The position numbers and the translations under genes are program-made. 64,000 bases of DNA from Lysinibacillus piscis (GTDB lineage Bacteria > Bacillota > Bacilli > Bacillales_A > Planococcaceae). Under the pieces are notes generated by a model. That model searched no databases. It had not been told where the DNA came from and saw only the letters and a program-made list of their open reading frames with translations. The stretch lies in NCBI RefSeq assembly GCF_026012395.1, contig NZ_BRZA01000001.1, positions 992,001 to 1,056,000 on the forward strand, read 5' to 3'. Positions within the stretch are counted from its first letter, which is position 1. Every line of letters starts with the position of its first letter. Shown piece by piece: positions 9,268 through 17,524 of this stretch.

Positions 9268-9361
9268 AAAAAGCTATTATATCTATTTGTCATGTTGTTA
9301 AAGCTTTAATAATAGAAAATAACTTGACTTTTAATAAAAATAGTCGGACATCTCTTTTTTA

Positions 9362-10681
9362 TTAAAAACGTAATTTATTATTATCTATTTTGATAATAGC
9401 TGAGGCAATAATAACGAAGCCTAGCATTAAAATAAAGATTAAATCAAGTAAACCTGTATGCATTGACACGGTAAATACTGTAATAACAAAGGCATAGGCT
9501 ACTGCATGGAAGCTGCGTACGCCACCTTGCTTCACTTTATTGTAAATTAGTGAAATCAAAACACCATATAGTAAGAAACCAATCGCCACTAATAAATAGC
9601 CACCATCTAAAAATAGCTGACCGATAAATGTTGGTGTTGTTGTTCTTGTCTCACGCGTAATGTACTTCCCTTTTTCAACGCCAATAGAGTTCACGACTTC
9701 TGTTACACGCATACGTGGTGAAATTTGCTCTCCAGGTAAAATCGTATTAAAAACGCCTTTATGGATTTCACCTTTCAAATAACCCTCTTGCTGTGTGTAT
9801 TCAATAATTGTACTTAACACAATATGTCCTGTCACCGCTTCTTGGTTAATAGCACGAATCCATTTTGGTGTTAAATTCACTTTTTGCTCAGCCGTTAATA
9901 AACGTTTAGCCTCTTCCTCAGATAGCTCTACATCTGGCTGGCTACGGTCATTAAATTCCTTAGATGTATCCTCAGTCAGCACTCGAAGGAAACCAAACAT
10001 GGAGAACACGACACCTATCACAAATAAGGCCGTTAAAAACCAAGTTAATTTTACTCGTTGTACAACATAGTGGAAAATAATAATACCTGTAAATAACATA
10101 ATCACTAATGGTGTACGATAACCCATTAATAAAAATAAAAACATCACAACGGCAAAAATCGCACCATACACAATTGCCTTTTTCCATGTCATATGTTTTT
10201 CTAAAATCATTTTATATGATAGTAGTAGCAATGCACCAAACCATAGCAATTGACTAAAGAAGTTTAGTTTTGGGTCTAAGTTACGACGGTTGGATTCATC
10301 TGAAATACCCAGACCACCACCGACCATCATCATAATATAAGACACTAAGCCTAGTAGCATTAATGCCACGATAAAATGAACAACATATTTGCCAAAGAAG
10401 GATAGACCAAATGATGGAATCGTCCATTGTAATTTATCAATAATATAAACGCCAATATAATAACAAACAATCGCTAAAATAACAGCTGGCCAAATAGAGG
10501 CTGTTATTTTAAACATTTCAAAACGGTGGAAATCAAATAAACTAACAAAAAAGTAGAGCATTAAAATAAACGGTAAAAAGAAGTACGGTGAAAATGTATC
10601 AATTTTATTAATCTTTGTGAGAACTGGTTTCAATTTATTCATACATATTATACATCTATGTAGATGTGATGCCTCCTTCAT
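9362..10681 (-). CDS. Multi-spanning polysaccharide polymerase-like membrane protein
   Basis: 439 residues with about ten to twelve membrane helices. A large extracytoplasmic loop of roughly 130 residues lies in the second half, between FSMFGFLRVLTEDTS and FIGQLFLDGGYLLVA. This layout, with a short LMGYRTPLVIML segment before the loop, is that of oligosaccharide repeat-unit polymerases (Wzy-like, O-antigen polymerase superfamily). The family diverges too fast for a firm name. The start is uncertain. AAGGA stands 8 bases before the ATG at 10681, which I use; MNKLKPVLTKINK at 10642 is possible but lacks a ribosome site. It stands alone, away from the large glycan cluster, with its own terminator. 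It could polymerise the secondary wall polymer. Confidence 0.65.
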   Translation of the reverse strand: MKEASHLHRCIICMNKLKPVLTKINKIDTFSPYFFLPFILMLYFFVSLFDFHRFEMFKITASIWPAVILAIVCYYIGVYIIDKLQWTIPSFGLSFFGKYVVHFIVALMLLGLVSYIMMMVGGGLGISDESNRRNLDPKLNFFSQLLWFGALLLLSYKMILEKHMTWKKAIVYGAIFAVVMFLFLLMGYRTPLVIMLFTGIIIFHYVVQRVKLTWFLTALFVIGVVFSMFGFLRVLTEDTSKEFNDRSQPDVELSEEEAKRLLTAEQKVNLTPKWIRAINQEAVTGHIVLSTIIEYTQQEGYLKGEIHKGVFNTILPGEQISPRMRVTEVVNSIGVEKGKYITRETRTTTPTFIGQLFLDGGYLLVAIGFLLYGVLISLIYNKVKQGGVRSFHAVAYAFVITVFTVSMHTGLLDLIFILMLGFVIIASAIIKIDNNKLRF

Positions 10682-11080
10682 GAATGTTTTCCTTATCGAT
10701 ACAAAGCAAGAGCTATTATACCACAAATTTGATTGTACTTAATAGTTAGAATAAAATTTTCTACATCTTTATCTTTTAATTAATAATGATAAAAATCTGG
10801 TTTCTAATAAATAGAAAAATACTATCAAGCCCTATGACAAATTATAAAACTAAAACGTATATAAACACAAAAGGTTCCAATCTACTCAAGTTATTTATCA
10901 ATTCATTCAATATTATTTATATATAAAATAGAACATAATTCTCATAATATTTATAAAATTTATTATATTTAACAAAATAATAAAAACATATTTTATACTT
11001 CCAAAAAATTCATCTTTATGTTAACATAAAAAATGTAAATAACACGATGTATTTACAAATAAGTAGTAGGAGTTGTAAAA
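10682..11080. other. AT-rich divergent intergenic region
   Basis: About 400 very AT-rich bases between the polymerase-like gene and the first small secreted protein gene, which are divergent. It must hold promoters for both. I could not pick a convincing -35/-10 pair by eye, and there is no open frame with a ribosome site. AGGAG at about 11068 serves the gene at 11081. Confidence 0.5.
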
Positions 11081-11512
11081 ATGAAATACACATCCATAAT
11101 AGGTAAAATCGCCTTAGCTGGTACAATTGCATTAGGCACCATTGGCACAGTAAGTGTGGTAGAGCTATCACAACCAATTAAAGCGGAAGCAGCAATGCTT
11201 GATTATCAAGCAAATATTAACAGTAGTTCCGCAAGTACACTTGTCCATAATTTCCAATTCACTGTGGATAGTTCAGCAAGCCACTATGGTCGTACAGCAT
11301 CTTGGTATATCAAAGATGCCAATTCAAATGTTAGATTAAGCGGGCAAAGCTCTATTAATGTAGGCGTATCTGGTAATAGTGGTGAATTTATCTGGTCAAC
11401 AAGTTTGATTAATACTAACATTAGTGCTCTTCCTGCTGGTAATTATTCAATTCTGTACATCTATAATGCTGGTGGTACTGAATTTAGAGCTACAGCTTAT
11501 TTTTCAAAATAG
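11081..11512 (+). CDS. Small secreted protein, first of a tandem pair
   Basis: 143 residues. A signal peptide covers about residues 1-37 (hydrophobic IALAGTIALGTIGTVSVVEL, then IKAEAA). The mature part of about 105 residues is rich in Ser, Asn, Tyr and Thr, has no cysteine, and looks all-beta: HNFQFTVDSSASHYGR, TASWYIKDANSNVRLSG, ALPAGNYSILYIYNAGGTE. No SLH domain or sorting motif, so it is probably released. It is clearly paralogous to the next gene, about half identical over its length by eye. I do not recognise the family and assign no function. AGGAG lies 8 bases before the ATG; no terminator separates it from its partner 96 bases downstream. Confidence 0.8.
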   Translation: MKYTSIIGKIALAGTIALGTIGTVSVVELSQPIKAEAAMLDYQANINSSSASTLVHNFQFTVDSSASHYGRTASWYIKDANSNVRLSGQSSINVGVSGNSGEFIWSTSLINTNISALPAGNYSILYIYNAGGTEFRATAYFSK

Positions 11513-11608
11513 TTAAGTTGTAACCAAATAAAAAATCATTAACCCTTAGATATCCAAATTGAACTATATATTTAATTTCTATCTAAAAATATAATCGGAG
11601 GTATCATA

Positions 11609-12040
11609 ATGAGCTTAAAATCATCAAAATTAAAGTTAGGTAAAGCAATGTTAGCTGGAGCAATGGCATTTGGTGCAATTGGTTCTATAGGGGTTGTTGA
11701 ATTAGCAAACCCTATACAAGCTGAAGCTGGAATGATTTCATATGAAACTAACGTCCGCTTTATAGGAACTAATTTAATTGAACATAATTTCCAATTTTTC
11801 GTAGACACTACCGCTTCACATACAGGTAGGATTGCAAACTGGTACATTAAAGATTCAAATAAAAATGTTAAATTAAGTGGTATTTCATCTGTGATTACTG
11901 AAGAAAGTTTTAATGGCTTCTGGAACACAGGTTTAGTAACAACTAATGTGGCTTCTTTACCATCTGGTACATATGAAGTTCTATACATTTATAATGCTGG
12001 TGGCGTAGAACACCGCAGTTCAGATTACTTTACTAAATAA
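11609..12040 (+). CDS. Small secreted protein, second of a tandem pair
   Basis: 143 residues, the same length as its upstream neighbour and sharing its plan: signal peptide ending near IQAEAG, then EHNFQFFVDTTASHTGR, IANWYIKDSNKNVKLSG, SLPSGTYEVLYIYNAGGVE. The conserved positions (NFQF.VD..ASH.GR, WYIKD.N.NV.LSG, YNAGG.E.R) define a family core. The variable stretch between LSG and the LP motif differs most. GGAGG stands 8 bases before the ATG. The pair is probably one transcription unit ending at the hairpin at 12070-12118. Function unknown; no domain I know matches. Confidence 0.82.
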   Translation: MSLKSSKLKLGKAMLAGAMAFGAIGSIGVVELANPIQAEAGMISYETNVRFIGTNLIEHNFQFFVDTTASHTGRIANWYIKDSNKNVKLSGISSVITEESFNGFWNTGLVTTNVASLPSGTYEVLYIYNAGGVEHRSSDYFTK

Positions 12041-12069
12041 TGAATCGACAATAATTTATTTTCCCAATT

Positions 12070-12118
12070 AAACTGTAAAGAAACTCAAAAAGCTGAGTAG
12101 TTTCTTTACAGTTTTTCA
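12070..12118 (+). terminator. Terminator of the small secreted protein pair
   Basis: AAACTGTAAAGAAACT pairs with AGTTTCTTTACAGTTT, and a further CTCA/TGAG pairing closes the loop apart from one bulged T. TTTCAAT follows. It begins about 30 bases after the second stop codon. Confidence 0.8.
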
Positions 12119-12312
12119 ATATCAATTATATAATTTATAGATTTTTGGTTATATTTTTAAAAGATATGAATTTGGAACTTTTATAGATTACGTATTTATT
12201 GATGCTACCCATGTACATAAAATACGAATAATCACTATAATGAACATTTGATACAAATCCCTATAAAGTGATTGTATATCTATTAATTTTTATCGGCTAA
12301 ATAAAAAATTAC

Positions 12313-12347
12313 AAAAGACATCAAGAGTGGATATCTTGATGTCTTTT
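12313..12347 (-). terminator. Terminator of the SLH amidase gene
   Basis: AAAAGACATCAAGA (12313-12326) and TCTTGATGTCTTTT (12334-12347) form a perfect 14-bp stem. On the minus strand the second arm ends in TTTT and is followed by GTAATTTTTTA. A smaller 6-bp hairpin lies at about 12359-12379, closer to the stop codon. Confidence 0.8.
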
Positions 12348-12383
12348 ATTGAAAGTTTAAAGAGCATAATTGCCTCTTTTTTA

Positions 12384-14330
12384 TTATTGTTTTGTATAAT
12401 ACTGGACAATCCCTTTATAAATCGAATCTGCAAAAAGCTCAGTGTATTGATTATCTGTCAGTTTAGCTCGATCACTCTCATTTGAGAGGAAGCCTAACTC
12501 TACTAAAATAGATGGAATCACCATATTACGAATTACATAGTACTGTTCTTCTTTTACACCACGATTTTTCATCTTCAAATTGCTCACGATTTGATTGTTC
12601 ACGAATGTCGCAAGGTCAATCTCCTCTTGATACATATCTCCTGTTGTCACAGCATAATATGTTTCTGTACCTTGTGCAGAAGTATTACCTGCTGAGTTCA
12701 CATGAATACTCACAAAAATTTCGCCATAGTTCGCATCAGTAAAGTCAACACGATCTTGTAAAGATGGATACGTATCTCCTGTGCGAGTCATCATTACTTT
12801 AGCTCCTGCTGCTTCAAGCTTTTGTTTCACAATCGTACTAACCTTTAAAGTAATAGTTTTTTCAGAATTTGAACCTGTAACTGTGCCATGATCTTTCCCA
12901 CCATGCCCTGGATCAATGATAATGACACGGTCCTTCAACGCATTACCATTTTGATTTAATAGCTTTAAATATGTTTTATGCACATAGCCTATCTGACCAT
13001 CATAAGTTACCTGTGCCCAATAGCCAGTGATACTATTCACTTGTACATAGGCGCCCTTTTTCAGCTTACCTACTACTGTAGATGTTGAATTGGCTTCTTG
13101 ACGAATATTTAAGTTATCTACTGTTGTTCGACCGATTAAATCACCTGTAACAACGGGTGGTACAATTGGGTCTGGGTCTGGGTCTGGATCTGGTGTTGGT
13201 TCAGGCTTAGGATCTGGTTTCGGTGTAGGTGGTGGTGCAACCTCTACATCCTCTGTACTGCTTGCCACAACATAACCTGGAAGACCATCAACTAATGTTA
13301 AATAATAACCGCCTACAGCCTTATATACAGCTAATTTTTCTTTACTACTAATCGTTGTAATGATTTTAGATGAGGAGGTTGGTTTCACATACAGGTTAAT
13401 GCCTTGTGTCGTTGTCACTTGTTTTTGGGATTTCCCTAATGTATTACCATCTGCATCTAAAAATTGTGCATAGCCTTTCGATACATAAGCAAATGCACCT
13501 TTATATGTCACTTTTAACCAATCACCTTCAGTCGCATAAACCGATAATTTACCACCTTTATTCACTGTACCAACAATATTTGTTGCTGAAGCAGTATCCT
13601 TTGTTTTGCGAATATTTAAGCCATCTGTTGTCACAGCTACTAAGCCAATTACTTGAGATGTATCAGGTACATTGACCCCTTTCACAGGTAGCTCTAAACG
13701 ATATTTTTCACTTTTAGCACGAGCTACAAATAAAGCAAACTGTGCACGTGTTACTTGACTATTTGGTTTATAATTTTGACCACTACCTTTTGTAATACCA
13801 TTGTAATAAATGGTATTAACATATTGCACATACGGATGTGTAATCGCTACATCCTCAAAAGGTGAATCAATATTCTCATACTCACTTGCATCTAGCTTAA
13901 ATGCTTTTGTTAGCACATAACTCATTTCATCACGTGTTAAAGGCTTATTCGGTAAAAATTGACCTTTTACATTCGTTTTAAAATAACCTAACTGTATCGC
14001 ACGTTCCACATAACCTGACAGCTCTGTGCCCACTTCGACATCAGAAAAACTCGATTTTTTCACAACTAACGGATTGTTACCTGATGCTACAACGACCATT
14101 TTCGCTACTTGTCCACGTGTCACGTTATTACCAGGTTTAAAATACGTTTTTCCTTTTTCCGTATATCCTTTGATTACACCTAAACCTACTAAATAATTGA
14201 TTTCTTCATATGCTTCGTGCTTTTGGGTTACATCTTGAAAACCACTGTTTGCATGTGCACTATGTACTGAAAACATAGAAGCTGAAATCAATAAGACGCA
14301 CAACATAAAACTAATTTTCTTTAAAAACAA
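12384..14330 (-). CDS. SLH-anchored N-acetylmuramoyl-L-alanine amidase
   Basis: 648 residues. Signal peptide to about residue 27 (HSAHANS), three SLH repeats at about 30-200, then three SH3b-like repeats (TDGLNIRKTKD, TQGINLYVKPTS, VDNLNIRQEANS). An acidic Pro-Asp linker splits the second and third SH3b repeats. The C-terminal Amidase_3 domain is at about 470-645. Zinc ligands and active site are visible: VIIIDPGHGGKDHG, FVSIHVNS and the catalytic glutamate in ILVELGFLSN. It should cut the muramoyl-alanine bond of peptidoglycan outside the cell. The start codon is TTG, since that frame gives the basic N-region FLKKISF of the signal peptide. Domain order matches LytC/CwlB-type hydrolases with SLH replacing their usual binding repeats. 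Confidence 0.9.
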   Translation of the reverse strand: MFLKKISFMLCVLLISASMFSVHSAHANSGFQDVTQKHEAYEEINYLVGLGVIKGYTEKGKTYFKPGNNVTRGQVAKMVVVASGNNPLVVKKSSFSDVEVGTELSGYVERAIQLGYFKTNVKGQFLPNKPLTRDEMSYVLTKAFKLDASEYENIDSPFEDVAITHPYVQYVNTIYYNGITKGSGQNYKPNSQVTRAQFALFVARAKSEKYRLELPVKGVNVPDTSQVIGLVAVTTDGLNIRKTKDTASATNIVGTVNKGGKLSVYATEGDWLKVTYKGAFAYVSKGYAQFLDADGNTLGKSQKQVTTTQGINLYVKPTSSSKIITTISSKEKLAVYKAVGGYYLTLVDGLPGYVVASSTEDVEVAPPPTPKPDPKPEPTPDPDPDPDPIVPPVVTGDLIGRTTVDNLNIRQEANSTSTVVGKLKKGAYVQVNSITGYWAQVTYDGQIGYVHKTYLKLLNQNGNALKDRVIIIDPGHGGKDHGTVTGSNSEKTITLKVSTIVKQKLEAAGAKVMMTRTGDTYPSLQDRVDFTDANYGEIFVSIHVNSAGNTSAQGTETYYAVTTGDMYQEEIDLATFVNNQIVSNLKMKNRGVKEEQYYVIRNMVIPSILVELGFLSNESDRAKLTDNQYTELFADSIYKGIVQYYTKQ

Positions 14331-14413
14331 TGTCCTATTTTCTCCCTTCCTGTTCTTGTATTTTATTCTAACAAAAAGTTACCAACAAAACTATCATACG
14401 AATGTAACTTTTC

Positions 14414-14447
14414 CAAAAAAGAAGAGAGTCTGCATATGCAAACTCTC
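14414..14447 (-). terminator. Terminator of the NlpC/P60 gene
   Basis: On the minus strand GAGAGT (14447-14442) and ACTCTC (14429-14424) flank the palindrome TGCATATGCA, and TTCTTTTTTGG follows. A second stem, TATTTTAAGC with GCTTAAAATA at about 14489-14517, lies nearer the stop codon. Confidence 0.65.
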
Positions 14448-14529
14448 CATCTATATACTATTTATAAAGAACTTCTCTGCGCTTTGTTATTTTAAGCGTA
14501 GCCCATGCTTAAAATAAGACGGCATACTT

Positions 14530-15459
14530 TTATTTGATTTCTGTAATACGTTCGATAAATGTTTTCAAATGTTCTACTTTTAGCATGTCATCATAACCGA
14601 AGTTGTCATTATTTGTTGTAATACCATTTGATGCAAGAATCGATACAAATTCATTTGCCCAATGATCTGCTGTAGCATCTGCAAATGTTACCACATCACC
14701 ATTTTGCGCTAAACCAAATGCTTTTACTAATACTTTTGCTGCTTGTGCACGTGTCATTGGTGAAGATGGATTGAATTTACCATTGCTATCACCTTCAAAG
14801 ATACCTAATTTTGCTACTGCTGCAATTGCGCCAGCATGTGCATATGTTGGTTTTACATCTGCAAATTTTGTATTTTTATCAGAAGTATCTAAGCTAAGTG
14901 CTTTCGCAATTTGCTCTGCCACTTCTGCACGAGATGCGTAAACAGAGAAATCGATTGCTGCTTCTTTCACTTCTGCTTGTGCCACTACTGCTTCTTGTTG
15001 TGCGCTATCGAATGTTGCTACACGTTTCGCACCAACATAACGAGAACCCCAATAATATGGATCGTTGACATTTGAGTAACTAACACCTTTACCCGTTTGA
15101 GAGTGGACCATCTTGCCATCGCCTATGTATATTGCTACATGTGAGATACCACTGCCACTTGTGTTAAAGAATAATAAATCGCCCACTTGTAAATCGCTTT
15201 TATCTACTGCTGTACCTTGCTGGTATTGTGAACCTGATGTGCGATTTAACTTGATGCCTAAATCTGCAAATACTTTAGATGTAAAGCCTGAGCAATCTAA
15301 GCCACTAGTAGTTGTACCTCCATAAAGATATGGAATGCCTAAGTATTTTGTCGCTGTTTCAGATACATCTGATGTAGATGCTGCTTCAGCGTTATTTATA
15401 TTAGTTGTTGTAAATAGCATAAATGATGCAAAAATCGGTAATAACCATTTCTTTTTCAT
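14530..15459 (-). CDS. SLH-anchored NlpC/P60 peptidoglycan endopeptidase
   Basis: 309 residues. Signal peptide to about residue 27 (NNAEAAS), then an NlpC/P60 domain at about 30-150. The catalytic triad is visible: cysteine in GLDCSGFTSKVF, histidine in GISHVAIYIGDGKMVHS, and a further polar residue after it. A short Ala/Glu/Val linker leads to SLH repeats at about 170-309 (GKFNPSSPMTRAQAAKVLVKA is the clearest). The first and last repeats are degenerate. The family cuts D-Glu to diaminopimelate/Lys bonds in stem peptides. SLH domains are C-terminal here, unlike in the amidase and glucosaminidase. The gene is monocistronic, with GAGAGGGG 12 bases before the ATG. Confidence 0.9.
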   Translation of the reverse strand: MKKKWLLPIFASFMLFTTTNINNAEAASTSDVSETATKYLGIPYLYGGTTTSGLDCSGFTSKVFADLGIKLNRTSGSQYQQGTAVDKSDLQVGDLLFFNTSGSGISHVAIYIGDGKMVHSQTGKGVSYSNVNDPYYWGSRYVGAKRVATFDSAQQEAVVAQAEVKEAAIDFSVYASRAEVAEQIAKALSLDTSDKNTKFADVKPTYAHAGAIAAVAKLGIFEGDSNGKFNPSSPMTRAQAAKVLVKAFGLAQNGDVVTFADATADHWANEFVSILASNGITTNNDNFGYDDMLKVEHLKTFIERITEIK

Positions 15460-15560
15460 ACGTTTGTAATGCCCCTCTCAGAACTTTTTGCATATACATA
15501 GACTATCATAAAAGGGGCGGTTGTTATTTTTCAATTGTGTAACGGTTTCAAAAACGTAGA

Positions 15561-15597
15561 AAAACGCTGATATATCAACATTTCGTTATATATCAGC
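15561..15597 (-). terminator. Terminator of the CAP-domain gene
   Basis: GCTGATATAT (15566-15575) and ATATATCAGC (15588-15597) form a 10-bp stem with a 12-base loop; on the minus strand GTTTTTCTACG follows. It lies about 90 bases beyond the stop at 15690. Confidence 0.65.
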
Positions 15598-15689
15598 ATT
15601 GCAAATATAGGTATTTTCTAATAGATATTATGATGCTTTGTAACATTCCTGTAACATTCGAGATGCTTTGTTACATTAAAAAATACTAA

Positions 15690-16778
15690 TTATTGGCTAG
15701 AAAATAGTTGGACCCAGTAATAATTTCCTTTACTGTCAGCTGCAATGGCTACGCCTGTATTTGTATAATTCTCTCGTAAAATATTCTCTCGATGTGATGG
15801 AGATGCCATCCATGCCTTTACAGCCGCTTCTGCGGTCGGAATGTTTCTTCCAATATTCTCTCCTAGACTTGTATAAGGATAATCAAATAATGTCGCTAAA
15901 TCCCATGGCATCCCATAATAAGGCGAATTATGATCAAAATAATGTCGATTCACCATATCCTGTGCCTTAATGACAGCAACCTGTGTTAATGCATCATCTG
16001 TTTGTAATAAACCTAGCTTCTTTTGCTGACGCTCATGATTGATGAAACGAATGACGTCATTCGCCATTGTCTCTGAATAATTCTTCGTCGGAATATAATT
16101 TTTCGATAAATAGTCATAGGCGACTTCTCTTTGTTGAACTTGAGTCGTAAAGGCTAAGCTGCGTACTAATAAAGAAGAAAATTGTGCACGTGTTACATAT
16201 TGATCCGGTGCAAATTGCTTTATATTGACTCCTTTAATCACCCCTACATCTGCAAGAGATTCAATGTAATCTTTTGCCCAATGTCCATTTGGTACATCCG
16301 TAAATTCACTTCGATTGACTGCATCGACTTCAATTTTATATGCAAGTGTCAGCATTTTCGCAATATGCATACGTTTTAACGGTGCTTCTGGCTGGAAATA
16401 ATCATTATCTTGTAAAATATGTAACTCCACTAAAGCACAAATTTCTTTGTAATAGGGAGATGTTGCAGACACGTCTTGAAACTGTGGAACAGTCGAACTG
16501 TTTAATGAAATCGCCATTGAGTGTGCGATGGCTGCCGCTGCTTCAGCTCTTGTAATGGGTTGTTCTGGCTTAAAAGAACCATCCTCATACAGTGTCATAT
16601 AATTTTTTTCTAACACACTACTAATCTCTTTATTTGCCCAATGAGTAGTGGCAACATCCTTTGCTGTACTTGCAGCCTTCACGATTTGTGATGGTTCTGT
16701 CAATGACATACAGTAAAAAGTTGTCAACAACACTACAGACATCCCAACAACATGAGACATTTTTTTTAACATCCCCAT
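15690..16778 (-). CDS. SLH protein with C-terminal CAP (SCP/YkwD-like) domain
   Basis: 362 residues. Signal peptide with hydrophobic VVGMSVVLLTTFYCM, ending near IVKAAS. Three SLH repeats cover about 40-215 (EDGSFKPEQPITRAEAAAAI). The C-terminal CAP domain at about 235-360 shows VIRFINHERQQKKLGLL, HYFDHNSPYYGMPWDL, SLGENIGRNIP, AWMASPSHRENIL and NYYWVQLFSS, as in B. subtilis YkwD. Bacterial CAP proteins are secreted and widespread; their activity is not settled. I use the ATG at 16778. An in-frame GTG one codon upstream and an ATG two codons downstream are also possible. It lies 50 bases downstream of the SLH-only gene and could be read through from it. Confidence 0.88.
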   Translation of the reverse strand: MGMLKKMSHVVGMSVVLLTTFYCMSLTEPSQIVKAASTAKDVATTHWANKEISSVLEKNYMTLYEDGSFKPEQPITRAEAAAAIAHSMAISLNSSTVPQFQDVSATSPYYKEICALVELHILQDNDYFQPEAPLKRMHIAKMLTLAYKIEVDAVNRSEFTDVPNGHWAKDYIESLADVGVIKGVNIKQFAPDQYVTRAQFSSLLVRSLAFTTQVQQREVAYDYLSKNYIPTKNYSETMANDVIRFINHERQQKKLGLLQTDDALTQVAVIKAQDMVNRHYFDHNSPYYGMPWDLATLFDYPYTSLGENIGRNIPTAEAAVKAWMASPSHRENILRENYTNTGVAIAADSKGNYYWVQLFSSQ

Positions 16779-16827
16779 CACTTCCCTTCATCTAGTTCAT
16801 GTTCTTAGCGGAGCACATGAGAGTAGG

Positions 16828-17466
16828 CTATTCCACACTAACAATATACATTTGCGTTTGCAAAGCACGATGTAAAAATAAAGCCATTTGCCCTCGTTGT
16901 ACATTTGCATATGGTGAAAAGGTCGTAGCACTCGTTCCTTGCGTCACTCTATAATATAATAACGTTTGAATATACTGATTAGTTTCACTATCTTTTGTAA
17001 AATCTGAAAAAGTTTTTTCATTACTTGTCACAAGTTCCCATTCAAAGCCTTTTGTTAAAATTTTGGCCATTTGACTACGTGTAATAGGCTTGCTTGGGTA
17101 ATAATTAGCTCCTTGCTGAATAATGCCTTTTACTGCTAAAGCTGCGATATGTTTATAGTATGGATGTGTAGTAGGTACATCCATATAGCCTGGATTTGCT
17201 ATTTGCTCTGTATCTAGATGTAACGCTTTTGCTAAAAAATAAGCAGCTTCTCCTCTTGTTAAAGATTGATATGGGCTAAACGTTGTAACCGTTGTCCCAA
17301 ACACAATCCCCTCTTGATATAAATCATTCACAGCTTGATAGAGCTCTACTTCATTTCCACTATTGTGAATATCACTAAAAGGCATAGTAGCTGCCGTAGT
17401 AGGTATAGCCGCTACAAAAGGTACTGTGACAGCTATCATTGCTAATGCCCATGCATTTTTTCTCAT
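16828..17466 (-). CDS. Small protein made almost only of SLH domains
   Basis: 212 residues. Signal peptide to about residue 26 (AAIPTTAATM) followed by three SLH repeats that fill the rest (TVTTFSPYQSLTRGEAAYFL, NYYPSKPITRSQMAKILTKG, TTFSPYANVQRGQMALFLHR). No catalytic or other domain remains. GGGAGG lies 8 bases before the ATG. It follows the large repeat protein by only 58 bases, although a terminator hairpin sits in that gap. A stand-alone SLH module could be a wall-binding adaptor for its unanchored neighbour, a competitor for SLH ligand, or the remnant of a larger protein. None of these can be chosen from sequence. Confidence 0.85.
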   Translation of the reverse strand: MRKNAWALAMIAVTVPFVAAIPTTAATMPFSDIHNSGNEVELYQAVNDLYQEGIVFGTTVTTFSPYQSLTRGEAAYFLAKALHLDTEQIANPGYMDVPTTHPYYKHIAALAVKGIIQQGANYYPSKPITRSQMAKILTKGFEWELVTSNEKTFSDFTKDSETNQYIQTLLYYRVTQGTSATTFSPYANVQRGQMALFLHRALQTQMYIVSVE

Positions 17467-17498
17467 CTTTGAAACCTCCCATTATGTGTTAAAAATAA

Positions 17499-17523
17499 AA
17501 AAAGAGGAACTATGCCCTCTTTT
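17499..17523 (-). terminator. Terminator or attenuator after the long repeat protein gene
   Basis: AAAAGAGG (17500-17507) pairs with CCTCTTTT (17516-17523). On the minus strand TTTTTTTATTTT follows directly. It starts only two bases beyond the stop codon at 17525, between that gene and the SLH-only gene. Confidence 0.75.
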
Positions 17524-17524
17524 C

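Larger units (their letters stand above)
8940..9361. other. Intergenic region with three inverted repeats
   Basis: No convincing gene in 422 bases. It contains an inverted repeat at 8985-9023 upstream of the VanZ-fusion gene, a perfect 25-bp hairpin at 9120-9181 and a terminator at 9228-9267, each listed separately. Confidence 0.6.
12041..12383. other. Convergent intergenic region with two terminators
   Basis: 343 bases with no gene. The hairpin at 12070-12118 ends the small secreted protein pair and the one at 12313-12347 ends the amidase gene. The roughly 190 bases between them are AT-rich, without visible structure. Confidence 0.6.

Noticed and set aside
11572..11988. A 138-codon minus-strand frame opposite the second small secreted protein gene
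   Set aside because: The plus frame has a signal peptide, ribosome site, paralogue and terminator; the minus frame has none of these.
13160..13245. Short six-base repeats in the amidase gene
   Set aside because: They encode the Pro-Asp linker between SH3b repeats and are explained by the coding sequence.
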